A DNA stretch of 64,000 bases from Companilactobacillus mishanensis (GTDB taxonomy: Bacteria > Bacillota > Bacilli > Lactobacillales > Lactobacillaceae): positions 124,001 through 188,000 of the forward strand of contig NZ_RHON01000005.1 of assembly GCF_003946505.1 (NCBI RefSeq), in the 5' to 3' direction. Shown piece by piece: positions 1 through 10,658 of the stretch. Position numbers and translations under genes: made by a program. Each line of letters starts with the position of its first letter. Position 1 is the stretch's first letter. The notes beneath the pieces were generated by a model. It was not told where the DNA came from. It did not search any database and saw nothing but the letters and a program-made list of their open reading frames with translations.

Positions 1-1262
1 AATAGACCTCTAAGTTGACGATCCATTTCTAGTGTAACACCAACGATGATAAGTAAACTTGTACCACCTAATCCGATGGATTGAGGTAGGTTGAATATAT
101 TTGCTGCAAGCAATGGTAGCAATGAAACTAAACCTAAGAATATTGAACCAACTGTAGATAATCTAAGAAGGACACCATTCATAAATTTAATTGTCTCATT
201 TCCTGGCCAAACAGCTGGGATATAAGCACCTTGCTTTTGTAGATTTTCTGATAATTTTTCAGGATTTACTTGAACGAATGCATAGAAGAATGTGAATAAC
301 ACAATCAACAATGTATAAAGTAATGATCCTGTAACAGTTTGCATACTGAATATTTCAGATAGAACTTGATACCAGCCATCTCCACTGTGATTTGCTTGGA
401 ACGCCATCAAAATAGTTTGAGGTGTAACAATAAATGAACTTGCGAAGATAACAGGGATAACACCAGCAACGTTAACCTTTAGTGGCAAGAAACTTTCGCT
501 TCCGCTACCTGCGGCACGTCTTGTATATTGAATTGGAATACGTCTGTTAGCTTGTTGAACGTATGTAACAAATTGTACAACGATCAGAATAATGATTACT
601 AATCCAACGATAAATCCAATGTTCTTTGCGAGATCTGCGGCATCGGCATTGCTAATATAATCACGGTAAATTTCATAAATACCAGAAGGCATTCTAGCAA
701 CAATACCAGCGAAGATAATAACAGAAACACCATTACCTAGACCTTTATCAGTGATTTGTTCACCAATCCAGGTAAGTAACATTGTACCACCTGTCAAAAT
801 AACACCAATTGTTATGAAGGCTTGAATGTTTGGTGTTTTAACCAAACCTAAACCACTAAGTGTATTGAAACCGGCTGTTATACCGATTGATTGTACGAAG
901 CCTAAAACAATCGTCAAATATCTAGTTACTTGATTTAGTTTTCTACGACCTACTTCACCTTGTTTACTCCACTCAACAAACTTAGGAACAATATCCATTT
1001 GGAGTAATTGAACCACGATTTGTGCAGTGATGAAAGGTGATACACCCATTGAGAAGATGGAATAATTTGATAAACCACCACCAGTAACGGTATCAAGCAA
1101 TGGTACAAGACCAGAAGAACTGACCTTATCCATAGCTGCGGCGTTAACGCCAGGTACTGTTATCTGTGAACCCAATCTATAAATAACAAGTAACATTAAG
1201 GTAAAGAATATCTTTTGACGGATCTCTTTAACCTTTAGAGCATCTCTGATAGTTCTAAACAT
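1..1262 (-). CDS. secY: Protein translocase subunit SecY (3' end outside window)
   Basis: SecY forms the membrane channel of the Sec translocon, with SecE and SecG. The ATG at 1260-1262 starts [18 protein letters not shown], and about 420 residues are readable before the window edge, so only the last segment is missing. Repeated hydrophobic stretches (for example FFTLMLLVIYRLG, and FITIGVILTGGTMLLTWIGE) fit the ten-helix SecY fold. The loop with IPIQYTRRAAG is typical of the cytosolic loop that contacts the ribosome and SecA. Its start overlaps the stop of rplO by one base (TAATG), so it is the translationally coupled end of the spc part of the operon. Confidence 0.97.
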   Translation of the reverse strand, partial: MFRTIRDALKVKEIRQKIFFTLMLLVIYRLGSQITVPGVNAAAMDKVSSSGLVPLLDTVTGGGLSNYSIFSMGVSPFITAQIVVQLLQMDIVPKFVEWSKQGEVGRRKLNQVTRYLTIVLGFVQSIGITAGFNTLSGLGLVKTPNIQAFITIGVILTGGTMLLTWIGEQITDKGLGNGVSVIIFAGIVARMPSGIYEIYRDYISNADAADLAKNIGFIVGLVIIILIVVQFVTYVQQANRRIPIQYTRRAAGSGSESFLPLKVNVAGVIPVIFASSFIVTPQTILMAFQANHSGDGWYQVLSEIFSMQTVTGSLLYTLLIVLFTFFYAFVQVNPEKLSENLQKQGAYIPAVWPGNETIKFMNGVLLRLSTVGSIFLGLVSLLPLLAANIFNLPQSIGLGGTSLLIIVGVTLEMDRQLRGL

Positions 1263-1702
1263 TAGATCACCTCGACTGAGCCACCAGCAGCTTCAATTGC
1301 CTTAGTAGCAGCGTCAGAGCTTTTAGCAACTTTAACAGTTAACTTAGCTTTTACTTCTCCGTTAGCAAGTAATTTAACACCGTCAAATTCTTTCTTAACG
1401 ATTCCTGCTTCCTTCAAAGTTTGAAGATTTACTTCAGCACCATCGCTGAACTTGTTCAAGTCTTTAAGGTTAACAACTGCATATTCTTTGCGGTTGATAT
1501 TCTTAAATCCACGTTTTGGCATACGACGGAATAAAGGCATTTGTCCACCTTCAAAACCGATACGTGTCTTACCACCTGATCTAGCTAATTGACCTTTTTG
1601 TCCACGACCAGCAGTCTTACCAGTACCACTTGAAGTACCACGACCCAAACGTTTTCTAGAATGTCTTGAACCTTCACTAGGTTTAAGTTCATGTAGTTCC
1701 AT
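1262..1702 (-). CDS. rplO: 50S ribosomal protein L15
   Basis: A large-subunit protein that binds 23S rRNA late in assembly. The 146 residues match the full family length. The N-terminus begins [20 protein letters not shown], followed by the glycine-rich basic tail ([17 protein letters not shown]) that threads into rRNA. A good AGGAGG site lies before the ATG. It sits between rpmD and secY, the usual bacterial order, and its stop codon overlaps the secY start. Confidence 0.98.
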   Translation of the reverse strand: MELHELKPSEGSRHSRKRLGRGTSSGTGKTAGRGQKGQLARSGGKTRIGFEGGQMPLFRRMPKRGFKNINRKEYAVVNLKDLNKFSDGAEVNLQTLKEAGIVKKEFDGVKLLANGEVKAKLTVKVAKSSDAATKAIEAAGGSVEVI

Positions 1703-1731
1703 TCTTGCACCTCCTAATCTTTGAATATTTA

Positions 1732-1917
1732 TTAATCTTTAACTTCTTCAACGCTAACTAAATGAGCGATTTTCAATACAGCACCACGAATTGCGGGATC
1801 ATCCGGCTTAACAACTGAACTATTAACTCTAGCGAGTCCTAGTTCTTTAACAATTTTGCGTTGAGCAGGAAGGCGGTGAGCTGCACTTCTAGTAAGAGTA
1901 ATCTTAAGTTTAGCCAT
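1732..1917 (-). CDS. rpmD: 50S ribosomal protein L30
   Basis: A small 61-residue protein of the large subunit. The sequence [20 protein letters not shown] and the central [20 protein letters not shown] match the single-domain bacterial L30. It follows rpsE by 17 bases in the standard spc order and has an AAGG-type ribosome binding site. Confidence 0.97.
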   Translation of the reverse strand: MAKLKITLTRSAAHRLPAQRKIVKELGLARVNSSVVKPDDPAIRGAVLKIAHLVSVEEVKD

Positions 1918-1934
1918 TATTACACACCTTTCTT

Positions 1935-2435
1935 CTAGTTAAGCAAGTTTTGAGCTGAAATTCCACGCATTTCAGAAACACTTTCAGCTGTCTTGATTTC
2001 TTTAAGTCCTTCGATTGTTGCACGAATTACGTTAATTGGTGTATTTCTTCCAAGTGATTTACTTGTAATATCACCAACACCAGCTAATTCTAGCACGGCA
2101 CGAACAGCACCACCAGCGGCGATACCAGAACCTTCAACAGCAGGTTTTAACATAATTCTACCTGCGCCGTAAGTACCAATAACTTCGTGAGGAATTGTTG
2201 AGCCTACCATAGGAACATTGATTAAGTTCTTCTTAGCATCTTCAACAGCTTTACGAATAGCTTCTGGAACTTCTTGAGCTTTACCAGTTCCGAATCCAAC
2301 GTGGCCATTCTTGTCTCCAACGATTACGATAGCTGCAAAACGTAGACGGCGTCCACCTTTAACAACCTTAGTAACACGGTTGATTGATACAACGCGATCT
2401 TCCAATTCCATTTGAGATGGATCGATATATGTCAT
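1935..2435 (-). CDS. rpsE: 30S ribosomal protein S5
   Basis: S5 lies at the mRNA entrance side of the small subunit and takes part in decoding accuracy. The 166 residues include the N-terminal double-stranded RNA-binding part (ending [19 protein letters not shown]) and the C-terminal domain (GNTPIN-like [17 protein letters not shown]). The start has a strong GGAGG ribosome binding site. No unusual change is seen. Confidence 0.98.
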   Translation of the reverse strand: MTYIDPSQMELEDRVVSINRVTKVVKGGRRLRFAAIVIVGDKNGHVGFGTGKAQEVPEAIRKAVEDAKKNLINVPMVGSTIPHEVIGTYGAGRIMLKPAVEGSGIAAGGAVRAVLELAGVGDITSKSLGRNTPINVIRATIEGLKEIKTAESVSEMRGISAQNLLN

Positions 2436-2453
2436 AAGTTTGGTTTCCTCCTT

Positions 2454-2819
2454 CTAGAATTTTAGCCCATTTTCACGAGCTGCTTCAGCAAGACTTTGTA
2501 CACGACCATGGTATAAGTAACCTGCACGATCAAATACAACATCTTCGATTTTAGCTTCGTTTGCTCTTTTGGCAACTAAAGCACCAACAGCTTGAGCTTG
2601 TTCAACTTTTGAACCGTCTTTAATTTCTTTATCAAGAGTTGAGGCACTTGCTAGCGTTACACCCTTTACGTCATCAATTACTTGAGCGTAAATGTTTTTA
2701 TTCGAACGGAATATGTTTAAGCGTGGGCGCTCAGCAGTACCAGAGATTTTGGCACGTACACGTTTTTGACGCTTTTGACGTGCTTTGTTTTTGTCTGGTT
2801 TTGTTATCACAATTTTCAC
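2454..2819 (-). CDS. rplR: 50S ribosomal protein L18
   Basis: Binds 5S rRNA together with L5 in the central protuberance. The 121 residues have the basic N-terminal tail ([20 protein letters not shown]) and the core [20 protein letters not shown], ending in [20 protein letters not shown], the diagnostic C-terminus of bacterial L18. Between rplF and rpsE, as usual. Confidence 0.98.
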   Translation of the reverse strand: MKIVITKPDKNKARQKRQKRVRAKISGTAERPRLNIFRSNKNIYAQVIDDVKGVTLASASTLDKEIKDGSKVEQAQAVGALVAKRANEAKIEDVVFDRAGYLYHGRVQSLAEAARENGLKF

Positions 2820-2835
2820 CTCATAGATTTATTTA

Positions 2836-3366
2836 CTATTTACCAGTTTTACCTTCTTTACGACGTACATATTCGTCAACATAACGAATACCTTTACCCT
2901 TATATGGTTCTGGGGGACGTACGTCGCGAATCTCAGCAGCAAATTGTCCAACCTTTTGCTTACTAATACCTGAGATGTTGATCTCTGTATTTGAAGGAGA
3001 TTCAATCTTAATACCTTTTGGTGCTTCCATGTTAACTGGATGTGAGTATCCAACTGAAAGTGTCAATGTTGTACCTTTAACTTGTGCACGGTAACCAACA
3101 CCTCTAAGTTCAAGTTTCTTTTCAAATCCTTCTGTAACACCAAGAACCATGTTGTTAAGGTTTGAACGCATTGTTCCGTGAAGAGCTTTGTCATTATCGC
3201 TTTCACGTTCGAACTTAGCTTCATTACCTTCAAGAACTAATTTGATTTTTGGATTGAAATGTCTTGTTAATTCACCCTTTGGGCCTTTAACAGTGATATC
3301 TTCATCTTTTTGAGTAACTGTAACACCTTCTGGAATTTCAATTACTTTATAACCAATACGACTCAA
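2836..3366 (-). CDS. rplF: 50S ribosomal protein L6 (TTG start)
   Basis: L6 sits near the sarcin-ricin loop at the factor-binding centre. The 176 residues comprise two similar domains; the C-terminal signature [20 protein letters not shown] is plain. The start codon is TTG (3364-3366), preceded by an AAGGAGG site at good spacing; the next residues [11 protein letters not shown] match the family's N-terminus, so this is the true start. Confidence 0.97.
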   Translation of the reverse strand: MSRIGYKVIEIPEGVTVTQKDEDITVKGPKGELTRHFNPKIKLVLEGNEAKFERESDNDKALHGTMRSNLNNMVLGVTEGFEKKLELRGVGYRAQVKGTTLTLSVGYSHPVNMEAPKGIKIESPSNTEINISGISKQKVGQFAAEIRDVRPPEPYKGKGIRYVDEYVRRKEGKTGK

Positions 3367-3396
3367 ATTTGTGCACCTCCTTGTCCTTTAAAATTA

Positions 3397-3795
3397 TTAC
3401 CAAATATAAGCGATTACTTCTCCACCAACGTGTTGTGCACGGGCTTCTTTATCAGTAATTACACCTTTTGAAGTTGAAAGGATAGCGATACCTAGTCCAT
3501 TAAGAACCTTTGGCACGTTATCAGAATCAACGTAACTACGCAAACCTGGTCTTGAAATACGTTTCAAGCCTGTGATTACACGTTGTTGATCTTTTCCAAA
3601 TTTAAGGAATATACGAAGAATACCTTGTTTGTTGTCTTCAACAACTTCGTAATCCTTGATAAATCCTTCAGTTTTTAAAATCTCTGTAATGCTCTTCTTG
3701 ATGTTTGAAGCAGGCACTTCTAGAGATTCATGTTTTACCATATTAGCGTTACGAATACGAGTTAAGTAATCCGCAATAGGATCTGTCATGACCAT
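3397..3795 (-). CDS. rpsH: 30S ribosomal protein S8
   Basis: A primary 16S rRNA-binding protein; in other bacteria S8 also represses its own operon. The 132 residues show the start [15 protein letters not shown] and the C-terminal [20 protein letters not shown] that contacts RNA. GGAGG lies 8 bases before the first ATG; an ATG two codons later (3789) is also possible. Confidence 0.97.
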   Translation of the reverse strand: MVMTDPIADYLTRIRNANMVKHESLEVPASNIKKSITEILKTEGFIKDYEVVEDNKQGILRIFLKFGKDQQRVITGLKRISRPGLRSYVDSDNVPKVLNGLGIAILSTSKGVITDKEARAQHVGGEVIAYIW

Positions 3796-3824
3796 TTAAT
3801 TTACCTCCTTTTAATGTAAAAATC

Positions 3825-4010
3825 TTACCAACTAGCTTTTCTCATGCCAGGGATTTGACCTTTATGAGCCAATTCGCGAAGGCAAACACGGCAAAGCTTG
3901 AACTTACGATAAACAGAATGTGGACGACCACAACGTTCGCAACGAGTATATTCTTGTGATGAGAACTTAGCTGGTCTATGATTCCGTACTACTTGAGATT
4001 TCTTAGCCAA
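3825..4010 (-). CDS. rpsN: 30S ribosomal protein S14, zinc-binding type (TTG start)
   Basis: The short zinc form of S14 (61 residues). Two CxxC pairs, CERC and CRVC, separated by [12 protein letters not shown], bind zinc. An upstream ATG at 4079 would add 23 unrelated residues that overlap rplE; the real start is the TTG at 4008-4010, which has AAGGAGG just upstream and begins [12 protein letters not shown]. It lies between rplE and rpsH in the standard order. Confidence 0.95.
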   Translation of the reverse strand: MAKKSQVVRNHRPAKFSSQEYTRCERCGRPHSVYRKFKLCRVCLRELAHKGQIPGMRKASW

Positions 4011-4026
4011 TGAATTGACCTCCTTT

Positions 4027-4569
4027 TTATTTAGTGAATGGCATTCCAATTTGTGATAGAAGTTCACGTGATTCTTCATCTGAGTTAGCTGTTGTTACGA
4101 TAACAACGTCCAATCCACGAATCTTGTTAACCTTATCATAGTCAATTTCTGGGAAAACCAATTGTTCTTTGAGTCCTAATGTATAGTTACCACGACCATC
4201 AAATGAACGAGTACTTACACCACGGAAATCACGAACACGAGGTAAAGCGACGTTGATTAACTTGTCTAGAAAGTCATACATACGATCGCCACGAATTGTA
4301 ACTTTAGCACCGATTGACATTCCTTCACGAAGTCTGAAACCAGCGATAGATTTCTTAGCTTTTGTAATCAAAGGTTTTTGACCTGAAATAAGTCCTAGTT
4401 CTTCTACGGCTTCATCAAGATTCTTTGAATTAGCAATTGCGTCACCAACACCCATGTTAAGAACGACTTTTTCGATCTTAGGTGTTTGCATGATTGATGT
4501 GTAGTTAAATTTTTCCATCATTGATGGTGTAATTTCGCTATCATATCTTTCTTTTAATGCATTAGCCAT
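4027..4569 (-). CDS. rplE: 50S ribosomal protein L5
   Basis: Binds 5S rRNA and contacts P-site tRNA. The 180 residues contain the family signature [16 protein letters not shown], the [21 protein letters not shown] stretch (residues about 63-83) and the C-terminal [18 protein letters not shown]. Full length, ATG start with AGGAG upstream. Confidence 0.98.
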   Translation of the reverse strand: MANALKERYDSEITPSMMEKFNYTSIMQTPKIEKVVLNMGVGDAIANSKNLDEAVEELGLISGQKPLITKAKKSIAGFRLREGMSIGAKVTIRGDRMYDFLDKLINVALPRVRDFRGVSTRSFDGRGNYTLGLKEQLVFPEIDYDKVNKIRGLDVVIVTTANSDEESRELLSQIGMPFTK

Positions 4570-4585
4570 TTAGTTTTCTCCTTTC

Positions 4586-4870
4586 TTACTTGTCTTCTTT
4601 TTTATCAGTTGATTTTGTTGATTTCTTGGCTGTTGATGTTTTCTTAGCTGAACCCTTAACAATTTTTACGTTAGTAGCATTGATGGGTCTTTCAACGTCG
4701 ATGATTCCGCCTTGAGGTTGTGTGTTAGTTGGTTTTGAATGTTTTTTTACAACATTTACGCCTTTAACAATAACCTTGTTTTCACGGGGCAAAGCTTGGA
4801 TAACAGTACCTTGCTTGCCTTTGTCATCACCAGAAATAATTTCAACGTTGTCTCCAGTTTTTACAAACAC
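4586..4870 (-). CDS. rplX: 50S ribosomal protein L24 (GTG start)
   Basis: An assembly-initiating large-subunit protein with a KOW motif: FVKTGDNVEIISGDDKGKQG, then KVIVKGVNVVKKHSKP. The start is GTG (4868-4870) with AGGAGG upstream. The C-terminal 20 residues (KKTSTAKKSTKSTDKKEDK) form a lysine, serine and threonine rich tail that differs from the family core and is probably disordered. Confidence 0.96.
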   Translation of the reverse strand: MFVKTGDNVEIISGDDKGKQGTVIQALPRENKVIVKGVNVVKKHSKPTNTQPQGGIIDVERPINATNVKIVKGSAKKTSTAKKSTKSTDKKEDK

Positions 4871-4902
4871 TATTCAGCACCTCCTGAATTAAATTGATCT
4901 TT

Positions 4903-5271
4903 TTATAGCACTTCTGGTGCTAGTGATACGATCTTCATAAAATCGCTATCACGTAGTTCACGAGCAACTGGTCCGAAGATACGAGTTCCTCTAGGAGTCT
5001 TATCAGCATTAATAATAACTGCGGCATTTTCGTCGAATCTGATGTAGGAACCATCTGTACGATGTGCGCCTGAAACAGTTCTTACGATTACTGCCTTAAC
5101 TACGTCACCCTTTTTAACAACGCCACCTGGTGTTGCTTGTTTGACAGTAGCGACAATAATATCTCCGATATTTGCTGTTTTACGGTTTGAACCACCGAGA
5201 ACTTTAATAGTTAGAATTTCACGAGCTCCAGAATTATCTGCAACTTTTAGACGGCTTTCTTGTTGAATCAC
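4903..5271 (-). CDS. rplN: 50S ribosomal protein L14 (GTG start)
   Basis: A highly conserved 122-residue protein of the subunit interface. [20 protein letters not shown] at the N-terminus and the signature [20 protein letters not shown] are clear. The start codon is GTG (5269-5271), with GGAGG upstream. It lies between rpsQ and rplX. Confidence 0.98.
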   Translation of the reverse strand: MIQQESRLKVADNSGAREILTIKVLGGSNRKTANIGDIIVATVKQATPGGVVKKGDVVKAVIVRTVSGAHRTDGSYIRFDENAAVIINADKTPRGTRIFGPVARELRDSDFMKIVSLAPEVL

Positions 5272-5303
5272 TTAATTAGTCCTCCTCTCATCAGTATTTA
5301 AAA

Positions 5304-5576
5304 CTAGATAATAACTGCTTTTTCGACGATTTCTAATAAACGGAAGCGCTTTGTCTTTGACAAAGGTCGAGTTTCCATAATACGAACAATATCGCCAATT
5401 TTAGCTTCATTCTTTTCGTCTTGAACGTAATACTTCTTTGAGTATCTTACACGTTTACCATAAACTGGGTGTTTCTTGTAAGTTTCAACAACAACTGTGA
5501 TCGTTTTTTCTGCTTTATCTGAAACAACGCGTCCTTGGTATACTTTACGACTGTTACGAGTTTCTTTTTCGCTCAA
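5304..5576 (-). CDS. rpsQ: 30S ribosomal protein S17 (TTG start)
   Basis: A primary 16S-binding protein with an OB fold. The 90 residues include [20 protein letters not shown] and the signature [20 protein letters not shown]. The start codon is TTG (5574-5576), preceded by AAGGGAG. There is no nearer ATG in frame that would keep the N-terminus. Confidence 0.96.
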   Translation of the reverse strand: MSEKETRNSRKVYQGRVVSDKAEKTITVVVETYKKHPVYGKRVRYSKKYYVQDEKNEAKIGDIVRIMETRPLSKTKRFRLLEIVEKAVII

Positions 5577-5599
5577 CGTGATATCTCCCTTCCTGTTTA

Positions 5600-5794
5600 T
5601 TATTTTTCGTTATTTACTTGATTTTGAACAGTTCTTAATCTAGCAATATTCTTTCTTACAGCTTTTAGACGAGCTGTGTTTTCCAATTGGCCTGTAGCTT
5701 GTTGGAAACGAAGGTTAAATAATTCTTCTTTATATTGCTTAACTTTATCTTGTAGTTCAGTAGCAGTTAGCTCTTTGATTTCACTAGCCTTCAT
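5600..5794 (-). CDS. rpmC: 50S ribosomal protein L29
   Basis: A small coiled-coil protein at the peptide exit tunnel. It reads [20 protein letters not shown], then [21 protein letters not shown] take the ATG at 5794 because it fits the family's N-terminus and has AGGTGG upstream; a GTG three codons earlier (5803) is possible. Either start overlaps the end of rplP (5784), so the two are translationally coupled. Confidence 0.95.
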   Translation of the reverse strand: MKASEIKELTATELQDKVKQYKEELFNLRFQQATGQLENTARLKAVRKNIARLRTVQNQVNNEK

Positions 5795-6215
5795 CAGCGC
5801 CACCTACTTTCTCAGCTTTTACAAACTTAGTTCTCACTGGAAGTTTGTTTGATGCAAGTCTTAGGGCTTCACGAGCAACTTCTTCAGGAACGCCACCGAT
5901 TTCAAACATGACTTTTTCACGTTTTACAACGGCAACCCATCCAGCAGGAGCACCTTTACCAGAACCCATACGAACACCTACACCTTTAGCGGTATATGAT
6001 TTGTGAGGGAAGATTTTAATCCAAACCTTACCACCACGCTTCATATAACGAGTCATAGCAACACGAGCTGCTTCGATTTGTCTATTTGTGATCCAGCTTG
6101 AATCAAGAGCTTTCAAACCATATTCACCAAAATCGACATTTTTACCACCTTTAGCTTCTCCGCGCATCTTACCACGGAATTCACGACGGTGTTTTACACG
6201 TTTTGGTACTAGCAT
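5784..6215 (-). CDS. rplP: 50S ribosomal protein L16
   Basis: A core protein near the A-site. [20 protein letters not shown], the basic stretch [20 protein letters not shown] and [20 protein letters not shown] mark a normal 143-residue L16. AAAGGAG is placed before the ATG inside the end of rpsC. The 3' end overlaps rpmC. Confidence 0.98.
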   Translation of the reverse strand: MLVPKRVKHRREFRGKMRGEAKGGKNVDFGEYGLKALDSSWITNRQIEAARVAMTRYMKRGGKVWIKIFPHKSYTAKGVGVRMGSGKGAPAGWVAVVKREKVMFEIGGVPEEVAREALRLASNKLPVRTKFVKAEKVGGADEG

Positions 6216-6218
6216 AGA

Positions 6219-6890
6219 TTATTCTCCTTTCCCTTCATTGTTGTTTTGATTATGTTTTGGCTTGTCAGGAAGAATTTCACCACGGTAAATCCAAGTTTTA
6301 ACACCCAAGTTACCATATGTTGTACTTGCTTCAACCCAAGCATAATCGATATCTGCACGCAATGTGTGAAGAGGAACAGTTCCCTCTGTATGCCATTCTC
6401 TACGAGCCATATCGGCACCGTTTAAACGACCAGATATTTGAATCTTGATACCCTTGGCACCGGCACGTCTTGAACGTTGAACGGCTTGACGTTGTGCACG
6501 TCTAAATGCGATACGAGCTTCAAGTTGACGAGCAACATTTTCACCCACAAGTTTTGCATCTAGATCAGGTTTCTTGATTTCAATAATATTAATATGAATA
6601 TTTCTGTTTACTAAGTTGTTTAGTTCGTTACGTAGCTTTTCAACTTCTGAACCACCCTTACCGATAACCATTCCTGGTTTAGCGGTATGGATTGAAACTG
6701 TAACGTTCTTAGCAGTACGTTCAATTTCAATTCTTGATACTGAAGCATTTGAAAGTCTATCTTCAATATACTTACGGATCTTTAGGTCTTCATGTAAAAA
6801 TGTTGAAAAATCTTTTTCTGCATACCATTTGGCATCCCAGTCACGGATTACACCAACACGGAATCCGACTGGATTAATCTTTTGACCCAC
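6219..6890 (-). CDS. rpsC: 30S ribosomal protein S3
   Basis: Lines the mRNA entry channel and helps unwind structured mRNA. The N-terminus [21 protein letters not shown], the KH-domain motif [17 protein letters not shown] (residues about 73-89) and the C-terminal domain [20 protein letters not shown] are all present. 223 residues, with a short asparagine- and glutamate-rich tail. Confidence 0.98.
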   Translation of the reverse strand: MGQKINPVGFRVGVIRDWDAKWYAEKDFSTFLHEDLKIRKYIEDRLSNASVSRIEIERTAKNVTVSIHTAKPGMVIGKGGSEVEKLRNELNNLVNRNIHINIIEIKKPDLDAKLVGENVARQLEARIAFRRAQRQAVQRSRRAGAKGIKIQISGRLNGADMARREWHTEGTVPLHTLRADIDYAWVEASTTYGNLGVKTWIYRGEILPDKPKHNQNNNEGKGE

Positions 6891-6921
6891 TCAAGTTACC
6901 TCCAATACTATTCTTTTATTA

Positions 6922-7278
6922 CTAGTCTTTTTCAGTTACTACAACTGTAATGTGACTTGTTCTTTTATTAATTGGTGATGCTGAACCTTTTGCTCTAGGA
7001 CGGAAACGTTTTAGAGTTGGTCCTTCATCAACGAATGCTTCGCTAACAAATAGGTTTTGTGCATCTAAATCAAAGTTATGTTCTGCGTTTGCAATTGCTG
7101 ACTTAAGAGCTTTGGCAATAATTGGAGAGCCTGCTCTAGGTGTGAATTGCAAAATTGCAAGTGCCTCAGCAGCATTTTTGCCTCTGATCAAATCAATAAC
7201 AAGGCGAGCCTTACGAGGTGCAATACGCACGTTCTTAACTTTGGCTGTTGCAGATGTAATTTCTTGTTCTGCCATCAT
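6922..7278 (-). CDS. rplV: 50S ribosomal protein L22
   Basis: Its long beta hairpin lines the exit tunnel. The 118 residues contain [20 protein letters not shown] and the hairpin region [20 protein letters not shown]. Two ATG codons stand side by side (7276-7278 and 7273-7275); GGGAG precedes both, so the exact start is uncertain by one codon. No deletion of the macrolide-resistance type is seen in the hairpin. Confidence 0.97.
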   Translation of the reverse strand: MMAEQEITSATAKVKNVRIAPRKARLVIDLIRGKNAAEALAILQFTPRAGSPIIAKALKSAIANAEHNFDLDAQNLFVSEAFVDEGPTLKRFRPRAKGSASPINKRTSHITVVVTEKD

Positions 7279-7294
7279 TTAGTCTCCCTTCTTA

Positions 7295-7576
7295 TTACTT
7301 TGCTACAGTTTTCTTATCGTCAGTACCATGTCCATGGAATGTACGTGTAGGTACAAATTCACCTAACTTATGTCCAACCATATCTTCTTGGATATAAACT
7401 GGAACGTGCTTACGTCCATCATGAACTGCAATAGTGAATCCTACGAAACTAGGAAAAATTGTTGAACGTCTTGACCATGTCTTGATAACAGATTTCTTAT
7501 CTGAATCAGCTTGTGCGTCAATTTTCTTTAACAAATGGGCATCAGCAAATGGTCCCTTTTTTAAACTACGACTCAT
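7295..7576 (-). CDS. rpsS: 30S ribosomal protein S19
   Basis: A 93-residue small-subunit head protein. [20 protein letters not shown] and the signature [20 protein letters not shown] are typical. It lies between rplB and rplV and has AAGGAGG before its ATG. Confidence 0.98.
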   Translation of the reverse strand: MSRSLKKGPFADAHLLKKIDAQADSDKKSVIKTWSRRSTIFPSFVGFTIAVHDGRKHVPVYIQEDMVGHKLGEFVPTRTFHGHGTDDKKTVAK

Positions 7577-7610
7577 TTTATGTCCTCCTTATATTATTCT
7601 TGCGAAATAA

Positions 7611-8444
7611 TTACTTACCTTTTCTATGACGAATGATAAGTTTTTCAGATTTGGCATGTTTTGAACGAGTTTTCTTACCAAGAGTCTTCTTACCCCATGG
7701 TGACATAGGTGATGGATGACCGATAGGAGCTTTACCTTCACCACCACCGTGTGGGTGATCGTTAGGGTTCATAACTGAACCACGAACTGTAGGTCTGATA
7801 CCTAACCAACGCTTACGTCCAGCTTTACCAATCTTAATTAATTCATGTTGTTCATTACCAATAGCGCCGATACTTGCACGGCAAGTAGAAAGGATCATAC
7901 GAACTTCACCAGAAGGTAAACGTAGTAATGAGTACTTTCCATCTCTACCTAATAATTGGATTGATGTACCAGCAGAACGACCTAATTGGCCACCCTTACC
8001 AGGTTTTAACTCAACGTTATGAAGAATAGTACCAACTGGAATGTTTTCTAGTGGAAGAGCATTTCCTGGTTTGATATCTGCTTCGACACCTGATTGAATT
8101 TTTTGTCCAACTTCAAGACCCTTAGGAGCTAGGATATATGATTTAACACCATCTGAATAGTGTAATAATGCAATGTTAGCTGTACGGTTAGGATCGTATT
8201 CGATTGCCTTAACTGTTGCAACTACGTTATCTTTAGTACGTTTGAAATCGATAATACGGTAGTGTTGCTTATGACCACCACCACGGTGACGAACTGTAAT
8301 ATGACCGTATGAGTTACGACCAGCAGTATGGCTTTGTGATTCTAATAATGTCTTTTCAGGAGATTTCTTAGTAATCTCGGCAAAATCAGAACCTGTCATA
8401 TTACGACGACCGTTTGTGGTTGGTTTATACTTGATAATCGCCAT
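7611..8444 (-). CDS. rplB: 50S ribosomal protein L2
   Basis: Needed for subunit association and peptidyl transfer. The 277 residues include [20 protein letters not shown] and the C-terminal signature around [20 protein letters not shown], which carries the conserved histidine near the peptidyl transferase centre. GGAGG is positioned before the ATG. Confidence 0.98.
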   Translation of the reverse strand: MAIIKYKPTTNGRRNMTGSDFAEITKKSPEKTLLESQSHTAGRNSYGHITVRHRGGGHKQHYRIIDFKRTKDNVVATVKAIEYDPNRTANIALLHYSDGVKSYILAPKGLEVGQKIQSGVEADIKPGNALPLENIPVGTILHNVELKPGKGGQLGRSAGTSIQLLGRDGKYSLLRLPSGEVRMILSTCRASIGAIGNEQHELIKIGKAGRKRWLGIRPTVRGSVMNPNDHPHGGGEGKAPIGHPSPMSPWGKKTLGKKTRSKHAKSEKLIIRHRKGK

Positions 8445-8460
8445 TATTTGACCTCCTTAT

Positions 8461-8748
8461 TTATTCTTCATCAAAAATCTTAATTTCATCTGAATCTTCA
8501 GTAAGTGTAACAATAGCTTTACGACGTTTGCTTGTGAATCCAACATAACGACCTTGGCGCTTCTTCTTACCAGAAACATTCATGATATTTACTTTTTTAA
8601 CTTTTACGCCGAAAATTTCTTCAATAGATTGTCTTACAAGAACTTTGTTAGCATCAAGAGCTACATCAAATGTGTATTTCTTGTCTGCCATTGTATCCAT
8701 TGAACTTTCAGTAACAACTGGGCGAATAATTACGTCTCTTGCGCTCAT
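8461..8748 (-). CDS. rplW: 50S ribosomal protein L23
   Basis: Sits at the exit tunnel and docks trigger factor and [23 protein letters not shown] and the RNA-binding part [20 protein letters not shown] mark a normal 95-residue protein. Its start overlaps the rplD stop by one base (TAATG), so the two are coupled. Confidence 0.97.
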   Translation of the reverse strand: MSARDVIIRPVVTESSMDTMADKKYTFDVALDANKVLVRQSIEEIFGVKVKKVNIMNVSGKKKRQGRYVGFTSKRRKAIVTLTEDSDEIKIFDEE

Positions 8749-9371
8749 TATCCAAGCACCTCCTCAATCTTAGAAAGTGCTGCTTGTGTAACTACTAATT
8801 TCTTAGCACTGATAACATCAAGAACGTTAACACCTTCTGGTGCAACAACTGTAACTTTATCAATGTTTCTTGCTGATAAAGCAACATTGTCATTGCCATC
8901 TTCAAGGACAACCAATGCCTTGTCATCTGCACCTACTGTTGAAAGTAATTGTGCGAATGATTTAGTACTTGGTTTGTCATATGAAACTGAGTCAATAACG
9001 ATCATGTTACCGTCAGCAGCTTTTTGTGAAAGTACAGACTTCAATGCTAAACGGCTAACTTTTCTAGGAAGATGGTATGCGTAAGATCTTGGTGTAGGAC
9101 CGAAGACGGTACCACCACCAACCCATTGTGGTGAACGGATTGAACCTTGACGAGCACGACCTGTTCCTTTTTGACGCCATGGTTTTTTACCACCACCACG
9201 AACTTCAGAGCGGTTTTTAACATCATGTGTACCTTGTCTCATTGATGCACGTTGCATAAGAACTGCATCTGTAACAACGTTGTTGTTTGGTTCAATACCA
9301 AAGATTGCGTCGCTTGCTTCAACAGTACCGTTTTCAGCACCGCTATTTTTATAGGCTGTGATTTTTGTCAT
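8748..9371 (-). CDS. rplD: 50S ribosomal protein L4
   Basis: Has a globular domain plus an extended loop reaching the exit tunnel; [20 protein letters not shown] (residues about 60-80) is that loop. In Escherichia coli L4 represses the S10 operon through its leader; whether that happens here is unknown, although this operon also has a structured leader. 207 residues, ATG with AGGAGG. Confidence 0.97.
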   Translation of the reverse strand: MTKITAYKNSGAENGTVEASDAIFGIEPNNNVVTDAVLMQRASMRQGTHDVKNRSEVRGGGKKPWRQKGTGRARQGSIRSPQWVGGGTVFGPTPRSYAYHLPRKVSRLALKSVLSQKAADGNMIVIDSVSYDKPSTKSFAQLLSTVGADDKALVVLEDGNDNVALSARNIDKVTVVAPEGVNVLDVISAKKLVVTQAALSKIEEVLG

Positions 9372-9389
9372 AACTCATTTTCCTCCTTC

Positions 9390-10025
9390 CTATTTTGTAT
9401 TAGCTTTAACAGCTGTTTGAATTTTAACTAATGAGTTGTTTGCTCCGGGTACATTACCCTTGATCATAATTGCATTGTTATCTGTATCAACTTTAACAAC
9501 AGATAAGTTTTGTGTAGTCACGCGATTGTTACCCATACGTCCGGGAAGCATCTTACCTTTGAATACACGGTTGATAATGGCACCCATTGATCCTGCAACA
9601 CGGTGATATCTAGAACCGTGAGTTTCAGGACCTCTAGCTTGTCCAAATCTCTTAATGTTACCTTGCATTCCATGTCCCTTTGATGTACCTGTAACGTCGA
9701 CAATATCACCTGAATTAAATGTATCTACTGAAACTTCTCCACCTAATTCGTAATCTCCCATTTCAACATCGCGAAATTCGCGTGTGTAATGTTTAGGAGT
9801 TGTGTTTGCCTTTTCTGCATGACCTTTGGCAGGTTTGTTAGTTAGAACTTCACGACGGTCTTCAAAGCCAAGTTGTACAGCTTCATAACCATCTGATTCT
9901 ACTGTTTTCACTTGCATAACAACATTAGGTGTTGCTTCTACAACTGTAACAGGAACTAATTCGCCGTTTTCAGTGAAAATTTGAGTCATTCCAATTTTCT
10001 TACCAAGAATTCCTTTTCTGGCCAT
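9390..10025 (-). CDS. rplC: 50S ribosomal protein L3
   Basis: Binds the 3' end of 23S rRNA and shapes the peptidyl transferase centre. [20 protein letters not shown] at the start, and the central loop [20 protein letters not shown] with [16 protein letters not shown], are diagnostic. 211 residues. Second gene of the operon after rpsJ. Confidence 0.98.
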   Translation of the reverse strand: MARKGILGKKIGMTQIFTENGELVPVTVVEATPNVVMQVKTVESDGYEAVQLGFEDRREVLTNKPAKGHAEKANTTPKHYTREFRDVEMGDYELGGEVSVDTFNSGDIVDVTGTSKGHGMQGNIKRFGQARGPETHGSRYHRVAGSMGAIINRVFKGKMLPGRMGNNRVTTQNLSVVKVDTDNNAIMIKGNVPGANNSLVKIQTAVKANTK

Positions 10026-10055
10026 GTTTGCACCTCCAATAATTTATTTTTATAA

Positions 10056-10364
10056 TTATAATTTAATTTCGATATCTACACCTGATGGTAGATCTAACTT
10101 CATTAATGAATCAACTGTCTTAGGTGATGGATTAACGATGTCAATAAGTCTTTTATGTGTACGCATTTCGAATTGTTCTCTAGCATCTTTATGCTTATGT
10201 GGTGAACTCAACACTGTATATAGTGAACGTTCTGTTGGTAAAGGAATTGGGCCTGAAATTGTAGCACCAGTTCTCTTTGCAGTTTCCACAATCTTGTCAG
10301 CTGATTGATCTAAGATACGATGTTCGTAAGCCTTCAAGCGAATGCGAATTTTTTGACTTGCCAT
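10056..10364 (-). CDS. rpsJ: 30S ribosomal protein S10
   Basis: First gene of the ribosomal protein operon. S10 belongs to the small-subunit head and also acts in transcription antitermination as NusE. The 102 residues include [20 protein letters not shown] and the signature [21 protein letters not shown] strong AAAGGAGG site precedes the ATG; the leader and promoter are described separately. Confidence 0.98.
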   Translation of the reverse strand: MASQKIRIRLKAYEHRILDQSADKIVETAKRTGATISGPIPLPTERSLYTVLSSPHKHKDAREQFEMRTHKRLIDIVNPSPKTVDSLMKLDLPSGVDIEIKL

Positions 10365-10534
10365 GGGGTTACCTCCTTTTTGTCTCTTTCAAGATGACCG
10401 GCTCCGTGAAAATATCCAACAGCCCTGCCGTGGCAAAGCGGCCGGGCGTGTCGCAACCTCTCACTTCTAAACCGTCGATATTTATTTAAATACCATTTGG
10501 CGCATACTTCTCCGTTGAAATAAGCACTTTTCTT
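10365..10534 (-). promoter_or_regulatory. Leader RNA of the S10 operon with a GC-rich hairpin
   Basis: The transcript from the 10535-10563 promoter has a leader of about 160 bases before rpsJ. Within AT-rich surroundings it holds a GC-rich block. At 10422-10447 the minus strand can fold GCCC-G-GCCG, loop CTTTGCCA, CGGC-A-GGGC. GGCT/AGCC around the following GATATTTTCACGG could form an alternative pairing. Autogenous control by a ribosomal protein would fit, but the binding protein is a guess. Confidence 0.45.
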
Positions 10535-10563
10535 ATAATACACGATTAAAGGTGCATTATCAA
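10535..10563 (-). promoter_or_regulatory. Promoter of the S10-spc operon
   Basis: On the minus strand a -35 box TTGATA (10558-10563) is separated by exactly 17 bases from a -10 box TATTAT (10535-10540). This is a near-consensus housekeeping sigma-factor promoter facing rpsJ. Confidence 0.75.
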
Positions 10564-10658
10564 GGCATTTTTAATTTTTGCATCGAAAAACTGTCAGTCA
10601 TGTAGTACTCCTTCAAATATGAGATAATCAATTTATTCTTATTTTGCAGGAGGACTTT

